From Polynucleobacter antarcticus (lineage in GTDB: Bacteria; Pseudomonadota; Gammaproteobacteria; Burkholderiales; Burkholderiaceae), in assembly GCF_013307245.1 (NCBI RefSeq), contig NZ_CP028941.1:868001-932000 (forward strand): 64,000 bases of DNA, written 5' to 3'. The notes under the pieces were generated by a model, which saw nothing but the letters and a program-made list of their open reading frames with translations, ran no database searches and was not told the DNA's origin. This document shows, piece after piece, positions 15,715-24,103 of this stretch (the first letter of the stretch is position 1; each line of letters starts with the position of its first letter). The translations under genes were made by a program, and so were the position numbers.

Positions 15715-15763
15715 AGACTTGATCTTATGGTGTTGGTTTGACCTAACGATGAATCGGGGGGCA
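15715..15763. repeat. Hairpin repeat module, copy f
   Basis: GACTTGATCTTATGGTGTTGGTTTGACCTAACG... aligns with the hairpin module of copy c. The stem is TGTTGG, loop TTTGAC, CTAACG, in which a C-G pair of copy c is replaced by T-A, a compensatory change. The rest of the 339-base gap 15541-15879 holds no gene that I can see apart from a terminator. Confidence 0.5.
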
Positions 15764-15807
15764 CTAGTGACTCTAGCCGATTCCGCTCCAAGATATTCAA
15801 AATAAAA

Positions 15808-15830
15808 AATAGCCCAGCAAGTGGGCTATT
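15808..15830 (-). terminator. Terminator of the HiPIP gene
   Basis: AATAGCCCA, loop, TGGGCTATT with a T-rich run on the minus-strand exit side (and a weaker one on the plus side). It lies about 50 bases after the HiPIP stop. Confidence 0.75.
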
Positions 15831-15879
15831 TTCTTTTGGATTAGATCAAGTTGACTAACCCCGTGCTAATTGAATATTG

Positions 15880-16158
15880 TTAGCCTTTTTTAGCCCAAGC
15901 AGAGCACCAGCCATTAGCAGCTACTTGCTTACCTGCAAACAGAGGGCAACCACCAGCAGCAGAGCCTGCTTTACCTTGATATAAGGCGCAATTAGTACAG
16001 TTTTTTCCAGCTGTTGTAGAAACCGCAACGTATTTCAATCCCTTAGCTTGCGGATCTGCTTCCGATACCATGGCTTGAGCTTGTACTTTACCGTTGAGCG
16101 CTAAAGTACAGGCACCAGCAGCGGATAAAATCATAAATTGGCGACGACTATTTTTCAT
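15880..16158 (-). CDS. High-potential iron-sulfur protein (HiPIP)
   Basis: 92 residues. The N-terminus (MKNSRRQFMILSAAGACTLA) is a Tat signal, as expected for a protein exported with its cluster. The four cluster cysteines are visible as CTNCALY, GGCPLF and NGWCSAW. HiPIPs are periplasmic one-electron carriers between the bc1 complex and terminal acceptors or oxidases. It is monocistronic with its own terminator. Confidence 0.9.
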   Translation of the reverse strand: MKNSRRQFMILSAAGACTLALNGKVQAQAMVSEADPQAKGLKYVAVSTTAGKNCTNCALYQGKAGSAAGGCPLFAGKQVAANGWCSAWAKKG

Positions 16159-16432
16159 GGGGTTCTCTCAAATGTTGTTTTTGTAGTTTTTATGATAGAC
16201 CCAATAGCGCGTCATTTGTAAGCTATTTCGCATTGTGAATTCATTAGATGAGATTGTTTGCTGGAATTAATCTTAATTAGATTGCCAATAGGCCAGTAAT
16301 AATTGGAATCAATCTTAAAGCGGAATTGGAAGTGGAGCGACTGCACCAGAAGGTCAATATGCTTAAGAATATAGAGTTTTAGGCCTTAGCACTAGCAGTA
16401 GTATATTCATTGAATTAGCCTAGAATTTACGC

Positions 16433-16996
16433 ATGCGACTTTTATTCATCACACTAGCATTTATGAGCTCTGCTGTATTCGCTCAGGATAGTAAGAATCC
16501 TTATGTACTTGAGGTTGATGTATCCCGAGTAGATAAGCGTATTCAAGTGGAGGCTTCCTATCGTGTACCTATGTCTATGTGCGCTGCCTATGGATTCCTA
16601 ACAGACTATGAGGCCGCTAAAAATATTCCCGGGATTTTGGAATCTAAGGTAATTTCAAGGGCAGGGAATAAAGTCCAAGTCGAAAGGCTCATTCAAGAGC
16701 GCATTTTATTCATTCCTATAGAGATACGATCAGTAGTTGAATATTCAGAGAATCTCAATCAATCCCTAGACTTTTATCAAATCAGCGGAAATACAAAGTA
16801 TTACAAAGGCACATGGCGCTTGACTAACCAAGGCAATATGATTTTATTTAAATATCAAAGTGTATTTGAGCCAAATTCTTTGATGCCCAACCTAGTGATT
16901 GAATATTTTATTGAAAATAGTATCTATCGCCGTTTTGAAAGAATGGCGGAAAATGCCTATCTTTATGGTCAAAGTCAACTGCTTACTTGTAAATAG
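16433..16996 (+). CDS. SRPBCC/START-like exported protein, paralogue
   Basis: 187 residues with a signal peptide (MRLLFITLAFMSSAVFAQ). Shares with the 335-943 protein the blocks VEASYRVPMSMCAAYGFLTD, VQVERLIQERILF, KGTWRLT and VIEYFIENSIYRRFERM. It is therefore a secreted SRPBCC domain that probably binds a hydrophobic ligand. It stands alone here. Confidence 0.75.
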   Translation: MRLLFITLAFMSSAVFAQDSKNPYVLEVDVSRVDKRIQVEASYRVPMSMCAAYGFLTDYEAAKNIPGILESKVISRAGNKVQVERLIQERILFIPIEIRSVVEYSENLNQSLDFYQISGNTKYYKGTWRLTNQGNMILFKYQSVFEPNSLMPNLVIEYFIENSIYRRFERMAENAYLYGQSQLLTCK

Positions 16997-17074
16997 AGTG
17001 GAGTCTAGTAGCGAGATGCGAATTTTCACAAAAGGTCTATGGCTTATAAAGTGCTCGAATATGTTGCCTAGCTA

Positions 17075-17095
17075 AGCACCTAGCACCTAGCACCT
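17075..17095. repeat. 7-bp tandem repeat
   Basis: Three exact copies of AGCACCT, with partial copies at both ends, just after the 3' end of the small gene at 17103-17306. Confidence 0.6.
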
Positions 17096-17102
17096 AAGCA
17101 AC

Positions 17103-17306
17103 TTAGCGCCTTCTGCGTTTCTTCCAGGTGTAAGGCTCTCCATTGGAGAGCTTCCCATCAACAATGCCATCTACTCCGAACTTGCCCGCGACTTCCATGC
17201 CATTAAATTGAATGGTTACAAATTCACCTAATTCCTTTGCCCATGCCATTGCTTGGTCTAGAGTTTCAAATTCGTGAGTTTCGGAGTGATATTTTACGGT
17301 TACCAC
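17103..17306 (-). CDS. Small hypothetical protein
   Basis: 67 residues, MVTVKYHSETHEFETLDQAM, then AWAKELGEFVTIQFNGMEVA and a basic tail KKRRRR. I do not recognise the family. The pattern of two short strands, a helix and an Arg-rich tail could suit a small nucleic-acid-binding protein, but that is speculation. Codon use looks normal for the window. Confidence 0.55.
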   Translation of the reverse strand: MVTVKYHSETHEFETLDQAMAWAKELGEFVTIQFNGMEVAGKFGVDGIVDGKLSNGEPYTWKKRRRR

Positions 17307-17374
17307 TTTGAACTTACTTCCTGATAAAAGATATGTGACGAGGATAGGTATCGTGCCTCACCATCACTAAAGTC

Positions 17375-17932
17375 TTATGCAGATTGAAGCATCTTCAGTT
17401 GAATTGAAAAGCTTCCTGCCTGCGCATTAGAAATCAGAATACCAAACTCAATTACATCAGCAAAGGATAGGGTGGGTGCATCAACGGTTTGCCCACGAAT
17501 AGTCGATATAAATTGACCCAAATCAAATCGATATGTTTGCCAATGCGGCTCCGCTATAAAATCTGCTGTGTATGTCACACGGGGAGCCAATTCAGTTCGT
17601 AAGACAAGCTTATAGCGCTTGCCATCACCTTTTGCTGTCAGCGCAAGCTGTTGAGTTCCTTTGGGAAACCGTATTGCTGACCGCATGGAGGCAAAACCAC
17701 CATTATTTTCAAGTGAAACTAGGCCTTCAAAGAACATGCCCTGTGCATCTTGGCGAAGACCCGATTGAGACACGCCCCCCATCACACTATCATTCACAAT
17801 CTTGCATTCGCGCATCGTATTCGGGTTAGTAAAATCCATGTGAATTCCTTGTGCGCGAGATAGTCCTGCCCAACATAAAAGATAAGTACTACAGGTGCAG
17901 AGAAAGCTTCTTCTTGAGTTCAATTTTTTCAA
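17375..17932 (-). CDS. CIA30-family exported protein
   Basis: 185 residues with an N-terminal export signal (NSRRSFLCTCSTYLLCWAGL). The mature part has MRECKIVNDSVMGGVSQSGL, FEGLVSLENNGGFASMR and FADVIEFGILISNAQAGSF, which match the CIA30 (complex I intermediate-associated protein 30) galactose-binding-like fold. Bacterial members are secreted or periplasmic and of unknown function; a complex I role should not be assumed. It lies 18 bases after a DUF2784 gene in the same direction. Confidence 0.82.
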   Translation of the reverse strand: MKKLNSRRSFLCTCSTYLLCWAGLSRAQGIHMDFTNPNTMRECKIVNDSVMGGVSQSGLRQDAQGMFFEGLVSLENNGGFASMRSAIRFPKGTQQLALTAKGDGKRYKLVLRTELAPRVTYTADFIAEPHWQTYRFDLGQFISTIRGQTVDAPTLSFADVIEFGILISNAQAGSFSIQLKMLQSA

Positions 17933-17950
17933 AAAATACAGTTTGTAGAG

Positions 17951-18337
17951 TTAAGATTTCTTTATGGGTGGTACAGACTTCCATAGGTATAGTAACCAGA
18001 CGACACAACACCCGTAAAGAATCGTAAAGAACTCCAGTGGTAAATCCCAGTATAGGATCTTGCTGAGTTGTTCTGCCCAAAATGATTCAGGGGGATCGGT
18101 ATGACGTAGTAAAGCTTCTAATACCGTCAAAGGGCAAGTAATATGAAAAAAAGCTTCTAGGGCTATTAGTATCATTAGACCTGCGTGGATTTGGCGCAAT
18201 CGTGGTGCTCGTACCCATGACCATTGCCAGTATGCGCCCAGAGGAATGAGCAACATACCCACTACTAAAAAAACAGCAATGGCAAAGTGAGCAAGCAGTA
18301 CAAGGTCCGCTAATACGTTCATCAGAAAAGCATACAC
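17951..18337 (-). CDS. DUF2784 family membrane protein
   Basis: 128 residues with about four transmembrane helices. LADLVLLAHFAIAVFLVVGM near the start and LRQIHAGLMILIALEAFFHITCPLT in two parts (the conserved CPLT in the middle) identify DUF2784. The function is unknown. A second Met five codons in (18322) is an alternative start. It is probably co-transcribed with the CIA30 gene. Confidence 0.78.
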   Translation of the reverse strand: MYAFLMNVLADLVLLAHFAIAVFLVVGMLLIPLGAYWQWSWVRAPRLRQIHAGLMILIALEAFFHITCPLTVLEALLRHTDPPESFWAEQLSKILYWDLPLEFFTILYGCCVVWLLYLWKSVPPIKKS

Positions 18338-18523
18338 AATCTAGATAGCATTATAAATATGTCGGTCTTCTTGGCAAAGCCCATCACACAGAGGCCCATT
18401 TAAGGCCTAAATCACTAATCTGTATAAAACTCTTAGGCTCGTGCTGGTACATACTATTTGTTTATGCCCTCATTTGCAGCAAAACATGCGTTTTAGCTTT
18501 TTTCTTTGGCATAGAATAGATTG

Positions 18524-18898
18524 ATGAAAATACATCAAATCAGGACCTCACTCTGGGCATTGGCTGTTGTTTGTCTAGTTTCGGCCTGCTCGGTAGCCAA
18601 ATTAGAAGCGCGACTTGAGGCTAATCCTCAATGCAAGGATGTTATAAATTCCAAAACAGGCGCCTTAATGCCATGTCCCGGTTCAGACAAAGCTTTTTAC
18701 AGGGAAATAGGTTTGGCGCCAGTAAAGCCGGTTACTCCTATTAGTTCGATTGCCGTGACCACAAATAATCCAGGTAACCCCACGAGTACAGCCAGTACTC
18801 CAGCAAGCTCACCCAAAGCAGCAATCCCACCAACTGACTGTAAACCACAAATTCATAAAAAAACGGGTGGAACGCTGCCATGCCCAGCATCCGACTAG
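18524..18898 (+). CDS. Lipoprotein with duplicated Cys-Pro motif
   Basis: 124 residues from ATG 18524 (a TTG lies one codon earlier). Lipobox VSACS. Two copies of one motif bracket a Pro/Thr/Ser linker: CKDVINSKTGALMPCPGSD near residue 37 and CKPQIHKKTGGTLPCPASD at the C-terminus, giving C-K-x4-KTG-x-(L)-(M/L)PCP-x-SD. I know of no named family for it. Possible roles are surface or periplasmic binding; none can be assigned. Confidence 0.6.
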   Translation: MKIHQIRTSLWALAVVCLVSACSVAKLEARLEANPQCKDVINSKTGALMPCPGSDKAFYREIGLAPVKPVTPISSIAVTTNNPGNPTSTASTPASSPKAAIPPTDCKPQIHKKTGGTLPCPASD

Positions 18899-18965
18899 TC
18901 TTAAATGTAGGTATGATGTCTTCTAACTATTTAGCCCATTACTCATTAAAACAAGCCCTGGAAAT

Positions 18966-19652
18966 ATGATGAAAAAATTAAACGTATTGTTGGTTTCTTT
19001 TGCTGCAGCGATTACCTTGGCAGCATGCAGTAATGCACCGAGGTTGGCTACAGAGTCAATGCCAAGATCTGGGTTTTTACCTGACTACAATCTCTTGATT
19101 CCAATAGCATCCAGCGATAAAGATACTCGTATTTGGAGATACCGTACCTCTGATGTCAATCCTAACGCTTATAAGGCTGTGATCTTAGATCCTATTTATC
19201 TAAATCAAAATGCAACTAAAGATGTTAGCCTTGATGTCATTAATCAAGCAAAAGCAGCGCTTCAGGCATCCATGATTGAAGCAGTCAATTCGCGCGGCAA
19301 TATTCAGATTGTCAATAAACCTGGCCCTGGTGTAGCGCGTATTTCTGTTGGTATTACAGGCGCAGAAAGTTCTGCTAATAGTTTGCAGCCATGGAATTTC
19401 ACACCGATTGGTTTGGCAATGAATGCAGCTGCTTATGCCGGTGGCGTGAATGCGAAAACTCCAGCATTACTGGTTGAAAGTAAGATTACAGATAGCCAAA
19501 CTAAGCAACTATTGGGTGAGGGCTTGATTACTGTTCAAGGTGAATCCTTTAGAACTAATGCTGGCTCAGCAGATTCATTCATTGCGATGGCTAAAAAAGT
19601 AGTTCGTTCAGCTTTAGAAACATCTGCCAATCCAACCCCAACTGGTAAATAA
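18966..19652 (+). CDS. DUF3313 lipoprotein, paralogue 1
   Basis: 228 residues with lipobox TLAACS. Conserved DUF3313 stretches: RSGFLPDYNLL near residue 36, IWRYRTSDVNPNAY and the C-terminal amphipathic helices. Function unknown; an outer-membrane anchor is likely. A close paralogue on the opposite strand (32017-32721) shares RSGFLPDY, AVILDPIYLNQN, RGNIQIV and SLQPWNFTP. The two bracket the sensor/amidohydrolase block. Confidence 0.82.
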   Translation: MMKKLNVLLVSFAAAITLAACSNAPRLATESMPRSGFLPDYNLLIPIASSDKDTRIWRYRTSDVNPNAYKAVILDPIYLNQNATKDVSLDVINQAKAALQASMIEAVNSRGNIQIVNKPGPGVARISVGITGAESSANSLQPWNFTPIGLAMNAAAYAGGVNAKTPALLVESKITDSQTKQLLGEGLITVQGESFRTNAGSADSFIAMAKKVVRSALETSANPTPTGK

Positions 19653-19660
19653 ACCCGACT

Positions 19661-19924
19661 ATGTATTTATCAGCTAAAACATTTTTTTCTGTTGGCTTAT
19701 GTGCTTTGCTGGTAACTCCTTTATTTACTTATGCAAATGAGATATCTCGAAATCAAGAGATAGTTGAGCGCTTTGAAAAATGCGATGTCAATCGTGACGG
19801 TAAGTTAACGCTTGAAGAGGCGAAGGGCTGCATGCCTCGCATCTATAGCAACTTTAGTTCAATAGATTCGTCAAATAAAGGTTATGTCACCGTAGCAGAG
19901 ATTCAGACAATGGCTAACAGATAA
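19661..19924 (+). CDS. EF-hand exported protein
   Basis: 87 residues with a signal peptide (to about YANE). One canonical EF-hand loop, DVNRDGKLTLEEAK, and a second, degenerate loop, DSSNKGYVTVAEI. Likely a periplasmic or secreted calcium-binding protein. It starts 8 bases after the DUF3313 stop and is probably in the same transcript. Confidence 0.78.
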   Translation: MYLSAKTFFSVGLCALLVTPLFTYANEISRNQEIVERFEKCDVNRDGKLTLEEAKGCMPRIYSNFSSIDSSNKGYVTVAEIQTMANR

Positions 19925-20156
19925 ATTAAAAAAACAGTGGCCTATGTAAATACTTTTTAAAGAAAGTGATAACTAGGCCCTGTTAAATTTTGAGATCAGC
20001 TCTACCATCTATTGAATATAGAAATAGTTATCTTCCGCTCTTAGAGAGAAGCTTTGCTACTCGTTCAAACTCTTTCGGACAGTCCAAATAGTAGAAGATT
20101 TAAAACTGTTAACAAGCAAGTTAGAATATTCAGGGTTAAGCTTATTGTTATTGCTA

Positions 20157-20960
20157 ATGAAATACCTCCTATTCCTCATTTTCAGCATAATTCTGACCCC
20201 TGCTTTAGCAACGGGGTTGCTAGTACCCTTATCTAAATTTGATAATGACTCACGAGAATTGACTAATAGCAAGGTGCTTGAGTTTTGGGCTTACCATAAC
20301 TATCAAGGAGATGATGGCTATCAAAACACCTTACGCTTACGTTTTTATCATCCACTTGAGGCAGGAGAATGGCGTGGCAGGATTCGATTAGATACTGCAT
20401 ATGTTGCCAATTTCAATTCAACGACATCTGCGAATAACTCCGGGCAATATAGTGCTGGAAATACGATGGTAACGATATGGGGACAAGATAGAACTTTTCT
20501 GAAGCCTCTAGGTGCGTTAGTTGGCGGGCGAATAATCTTACCTTTTGGAAATAATGGTCAATGGGCAGTTGGCCCACAAGTAAACTGGACATTTTTACCT
20601 GAAGTCAGTAGTAAGCTGCAGGTTACCGATTTTTCACCATTACTTCGTTATATGTATGGCTTCGATTCTAAGAGCAATAGCTTAACTATTAACCCCAATC
20701 AGCCACCACTTCAGCGAACTCTTCAAATGTTTCCCACAATAGGTTTTCAGCTTGCGCCAAATACTATGCTTCGTTTTTGGGATGAAAATGGTGTAGCTTA
20801 CAACTCAGCTGGAGGCGGGTGGTTTGTACCCATTGATGCCATGATTACGCATCGACTTGCAAAACATTGGGTGGTGGCAGTAGGGGCAAGCAAGCAAGTT
20901 GTACAAACCTACAGGCAGTATGATTGGACCACTTATGGGAAGATCTCTTTCAATTTTTAA
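20157..20960 (+). CDS. Predicted outer-membrane beta-barrel protein
   Basis: 267 residues from ATG 20157, with signal peptide MKYLLFLIFSIILTPALA. The mature part alternates aromatic/polar strands (LRLRFYHPLEAGEWRGRIRL, WAVGPQVNWTF, PTIGFQLAPNTMLRFW) and ends in F (ISFNF), typical of barrels. It resembles transporter-like outer-membrane proteins of unknown substrate. Its TAA overlaps the ATG of the sensor kinase (TAATG), so the two are translationally coupled. Confidence 0.65.
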   Translation: MKYLLFLIFSIILTPALATGLLVPLSKFDNDSRELTNSKVLEFWAYHNYQGDDGYQNTLRLRFYHPLEAGEWRGRIRLDTAYVANFNSTTSANNSGQYSAGNTMVTIWGQDRTFLKPLGALVGGRIILPFGNNGQWAVGPQVNWTFLPEVSSKLQVTDFSPLLRYMYGFDSKSNSLTINPNQPPLQRTLQMFPTIGFQLAPNTMLRFWDENGVAYNSAGGGWFVPIDAMITHRLAKHWVVAVGASKQVVQTYRQYDWTTYGKISFNF

Positions 20961-22798
20961 TGCTAAAAGCTCTTCTCTCAGCATTATTTTTATTGACCAT
21001 ATTATTTTGCAATCAAGCTGCTGCAAATACTAATCATATTATTGAGCAAGCCTATTTTGAGGATCAATCAAATAGCCTCAGTGTAGATAGCGTTGTCACT
21101 GAAAAATTTACGCCATTTCAAGATTGGCTCACAAAAGGGTATAGCCCCTCAAGCTATTGGATTAAATTAAAGATTCGCCCCTCTGAACGTAATTTAGTTT
21201 TGCGCATACGCCCAACGTTTGTTGAAACTGTTCAGCTATTTGATCCGGTAGATATCGGCTCTGATAGGATCACTGGGGCTAAGCATTTCTGGAGAGAATC
21301 TGAGGTTCAGTCTTATAACCACAGCTTTAACTTGGGAGTTATTAAGGAAGAAAAGATACTTTTTCTAAAGGTTAAATCCAATAGAAGTTATTTGCTGGCA
21401 TTTGATGTGATGCCGATTTCAGAATATCTTGGAGTAGAAAATACAGATGGATTGCTGTATTTTGGATATATTGTTTTTACCTTAGCGCTTGCACTGGGAC
21501 TGTTTGGCGCATGGTTAACTAATCGCGAGCGTGTTCTAGGTGCATTTGTTATTCAACAATTCATTGCTTTTTTACACACCTTATTTGTAGTTGGTTACGC
21601 ACGTTTTTTTCTAGATAAATACATTGATGTATCTACTATTAATTATTTTTCCTATGTATTGGTTGTTGGTTACCCGCTTATTGCAATTTTTGCTAATAAA
21701 TTACTATTTGAAGATTATGGTTTAAGGCCAACCTTTAGACATTTATTTAATTTCTTGTTCTGTATTTCGCTTATTATTTTTACTTTATTGATCTTTGGGC
21801 ATATCAATACTGCTTTGAGGCTTAATGCCCAATTAGTGATGTCGGCTATATTTTTACTTTTTTTCACGGCATGGTTTGGCACTTTAGGAGGCATCGCCAA
21901 AACTAATATCAACCTTCCAATTAATTATTTGCGTGTCTACTGTACGCTAAATATAGTGATGTGGTCGATATCTGTGTTACCTCTACTTGGTGTGATTCAA
22001 GGAAATGATTTAACCGTGCATTCTTATCTTTTATATAATGTATTGAGCGGATTAATTTTCTTTTGGCTTCTTCAATATCGTGCCAAATCCATATTGAAAA
22101 ATGAGCTTGCCAACTCAGCAGCGCTAAAGGAAGAGGCCGAGTATGAAAAATCTCGACGTGAAGATCAGGGCAAACTTATGGCTATGCTGACTCATGAAAT
22201 TCGAACACCTTTATCTGTTTTAAAGCTTGTTGTTGATCGTAAAGTAAGTGGATCAGACTTAGAAGACTATGCAAATAGAGCTGTTAACAATATTGATGCC
22301 ATCATTGATAAATGTATTCAGCTTGATCAGTTGGATTTGAACGCATTAAAAATTCATAAAACAAGATTTAACTTTTCAGAGTTGCTCAGATCCACTATTG
22401 CCGATGCACAATCGGAGAGACAGTTTTTGATAACAAGTCCTGATAGCATGAGTATTCATTCTGATAGTGACATTGTCAGAGTCATTTTGTCTAACCTGAT
22501 TACAAATGCCGAAAAATACTCTATCCCTCATAAAAAAATTCTTATTAGCAGTGAATTGATTGAGGGGTCTTATTCTTCCCAATTACAGTTTAGGATTCAA
22601 AATGAGCTTGGTGATATTGGTGCTCCTGATGCCGCGCAGGTCTTTGATAAGTATTACAGAGCCAGTTCTGCTGTTAAGATCAGCGGCTCTGGTTTGGGGC
22701 TATTTCTAGTTAAAGAGTTAACCCATGTCTTAGAGGGTCAGGTTGAGTGCTCTGTTAATCAAAATTCGATTACATTTACGGTATGGATCCCTGCTTAA
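20960..22798 (+). CDS. 7TMR-DISM-type sensor histidine kinase
   Basis: 612 residues from ATG 20960. Order: signal/first helix, periplasmic 7TMR-DISMED2-like domain (about 30-160; YWIKLKIRPSERNLVLRI), seven transmembrane segments (about 170-385), HisKA with MLTHEIRTPLSV (His near 412) and HATPase_c with SNLITNAEK and GSGLGLFLVK. Sensors of this kind often detect carbohydrates or other small ligands. It overlaps the response-regulator gene by 16 bases. Confidence 0.87.
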   Translation: MLKALLSALFLLTILFCNQAAANTNHIIEQAYFEDQSNSLSVDSVVTEKFTPFQDWLTKGYSPSSYWIKLKIRPSERNLVLRIRPTFVETVQLFDPVDIGSDRITGAKHFWRESEVQSYNHSFNLGVIKEEKILFLKVKSNRSYLLAFDVMPISEYLGVENTDGLLYFGYIVFTLALALGLFGAWLTNRERVLGAFVIQQFIAFLHTLFVVGYARFFLDKYIDVSTINYFSYVLVVGYPLIAIFANKLLFEDYGLRPTFRHLFNFLFCISLIIFTLLIFGHINTALRLNAQLVMSAIFLLFFTAWFGTLGGIAKTNINLPINYLRVYCTLNIVMWSISVLPLLGVIQGNDLTVHSYLLYNVLSGLIFFWLLQYRAKSILKNELANSAALKEEAEYEKSRREDQGKLMAMLTHEIRTPLSVLKLVVDRKVSGSDLEDYANRAVNNIDAIIDKCIQLDQLDLNALKIHKTRFNFSELLRSTIADAQSERQFLITSPDSMSIHSDSDIVRVILSNLITNAEKYSIPHKKILISSELIEGSYSSQLQFRIQNELGDIGAPDAAQVFDKYYRASSAVKISGSGLGLFLVKELTHVLEGQVECSVNQNSITFTVWIPA

Positions 22799-23466
22799 AA
22801 ATAGCCATTATTGAAGATAACGATGATTTGAGGTCGCTCTTGATTCAGGACCTCTCTATTGCGGGATACTTTGTAAAAGGCGCTGAATCTGCGGAACAAT
22901 TGGACGAAATTTTTGCTGCTAATAGGTTTGATATCCTCATCGCCGACGTCAATTTACCCGGCGAAGATGGATTTAGTATTGCTGCCCGCTACAAAAGGCT
23001 GAATGCCAATCTTAATATTGTGCTGCTGACAGCTCGAACATCTGCTGCTGATAAGGTTGCAGGATATGGGGCAGGGGCTGATTTGTATCTCACTAAGCCG
23101 GTATCCAATATAGAATTATTAGCAGCGATTAGCAGTATTTCGAGACGAATTCGTGCTCAAACAGCAAAATTTGAACTCACTCTTAGCCTGAAAAATCTGA
23201 CCTTAACAGGTATTAAAACTATTGAGCTTAATAAGCATGAGGTTTTAATCATTAAGGCGTTAAGCCAGTCCTTTGCCTCTAATTTGCCCTATTACAAGTT
23301 ATTAGAGCTTTGTGATGAGCCTGTAAGTGAGACCTCTAAAGCTACTTTGGAGGTCAGAATAGCCCGATTACGTAAAAAATTCATTGAAGCGGGTGTCGAC
23401 AAATCATTTCGTGCTCTAAGGGGTGAAGGTTATCAGCTTCTTGTGGATGTTCAGATTGGTTTGTAA
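22783..23466 (+). CDS. OmpR-like response regulator
   Basis: 227 residues. Receiver domain with acidic pair EDNDD, phospho-acceptor Asp55 in IADVNLPGEDG and the conserved Lys in YLTKPVSN. The C-terminal winged helix (about 130-225) ends with LRKKFIEAGVDKSFRALRGE and GYQLLV. It is the cognate partner of the kinase it overlaps. Likely targets are the neighbouring outer-membrane, channel-like and amidohydrolase genes, judged by position only. Confidence 0.88.
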   Translation: MDPCLKIAIIEDNDDLRSLLIQDLSIAGYFVKGAESAEQLDEIFAANRFDILIADVNLPGEDGFSIAARYKRLNANLNIVLLTARTSAADKVAGYGAGADLYLTKPVSNIELLAAISSISRRIRAQTAKFELTLSLKNLTLTGIKTIELNKHEVLIIKALSQSFASNLPYYKLLELCDEPVSETSKATLEVRIARLRKKFIEAGVDKSFRALRGEGYQLLVDVQIGL

Positions 23467-23585
23467 GGATTCGTAAGGATTGGCATGATTTTGTAGGTTG
23501 GGGAAACAAAGCCCATATAAAATACAGATTACATTAGTCTTAAATTGTCAAATTAGAATATTGCTACTTCAAGCCATTGCTGACT

Positions 23586-24065
23586 ATGCTGCCTGCCAAT
23601 AACCTCGACCTATTTATTTATCATCTGATTCCCCAAACTTTATTTGGTATTTTTATAATTGGTTGCGTTTTATCCATCTGCGGCTTCGCATTTACATCCA
23701 CAATTGCATTGTTTAAATCTTGCGTTGTGAGATTTGTACATAGATCCAAATTCCGTTCAACTCTGCTTTTTATCATGTGTGCTCAATTACTTGCATTGAG
23801 TCAATTAGCCGCTATTGGGATCTGGGCCTTCTCCCTTGTTTTAATTGGTATTATTCCCAGCTGGGAAGTAGCGATGTTCTTTAGTGCCAGTAGCTATACA
23901 ACATTAGGATATTTTCCTGCTACGATGCCAGAGGGTTGGCATATGATCCCCGCGTTCATTGCATTTTCTGGCCTTTTTTCTTTTGCTTGGGCTGCCTCTT
24001 CAACCATGGCGATGATTGGCATTTTAAATACTGCGTTGGATGCTAAGTCTCATCCACCAAAATAA
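23586..24065 (+). CDS. Channel-like membrane protein (pore-loop fold), paralogue 2
   Basis: 159 residues from ATG 23586; a TTG three codons earlier is possible. Hydrophobic segments lie near residues 12-35 and 55-85, then FFSASSYTTLGYFPATMPEG, W, HMIPAFIAFSGLFSFAWAAS. The TTLGYF segment followed by a helix matches potassium-channel pore modules (TTVGYGD), with Gly-Asp replaced by Phe-Pro. It shares IAFSGLFSFAWA with 9452-9916. No ligand or voltage domain is attached. Its position just after the two-component system suggests a link to sensing. Confidence 0.6.
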   Translation: MLPANNLDLFIYHLIPQTLFGIFIIGCVLSICGFAFTSTIALFKSCVVRFVHRSKFRSTLLFIMCAQLLALSQLAAIGIWAFSLVLIGIIPSWEVAMFFSASSYTTLGYFPATMPEGWHMIPAFIAFSGLFSFAWAASSTMAMIGILNTALDAKSHPPK

Positions 24066-24103
24066 TTTTACCTCTCCATTAACTCAACCTTAAAACTATC
24101 CCC

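Noticed and set aside
17040..17100. Attachment site or origin iterons at the 7-bp repeats
   Set aside because: Only three short copies, no integrase or replication gene nearby.
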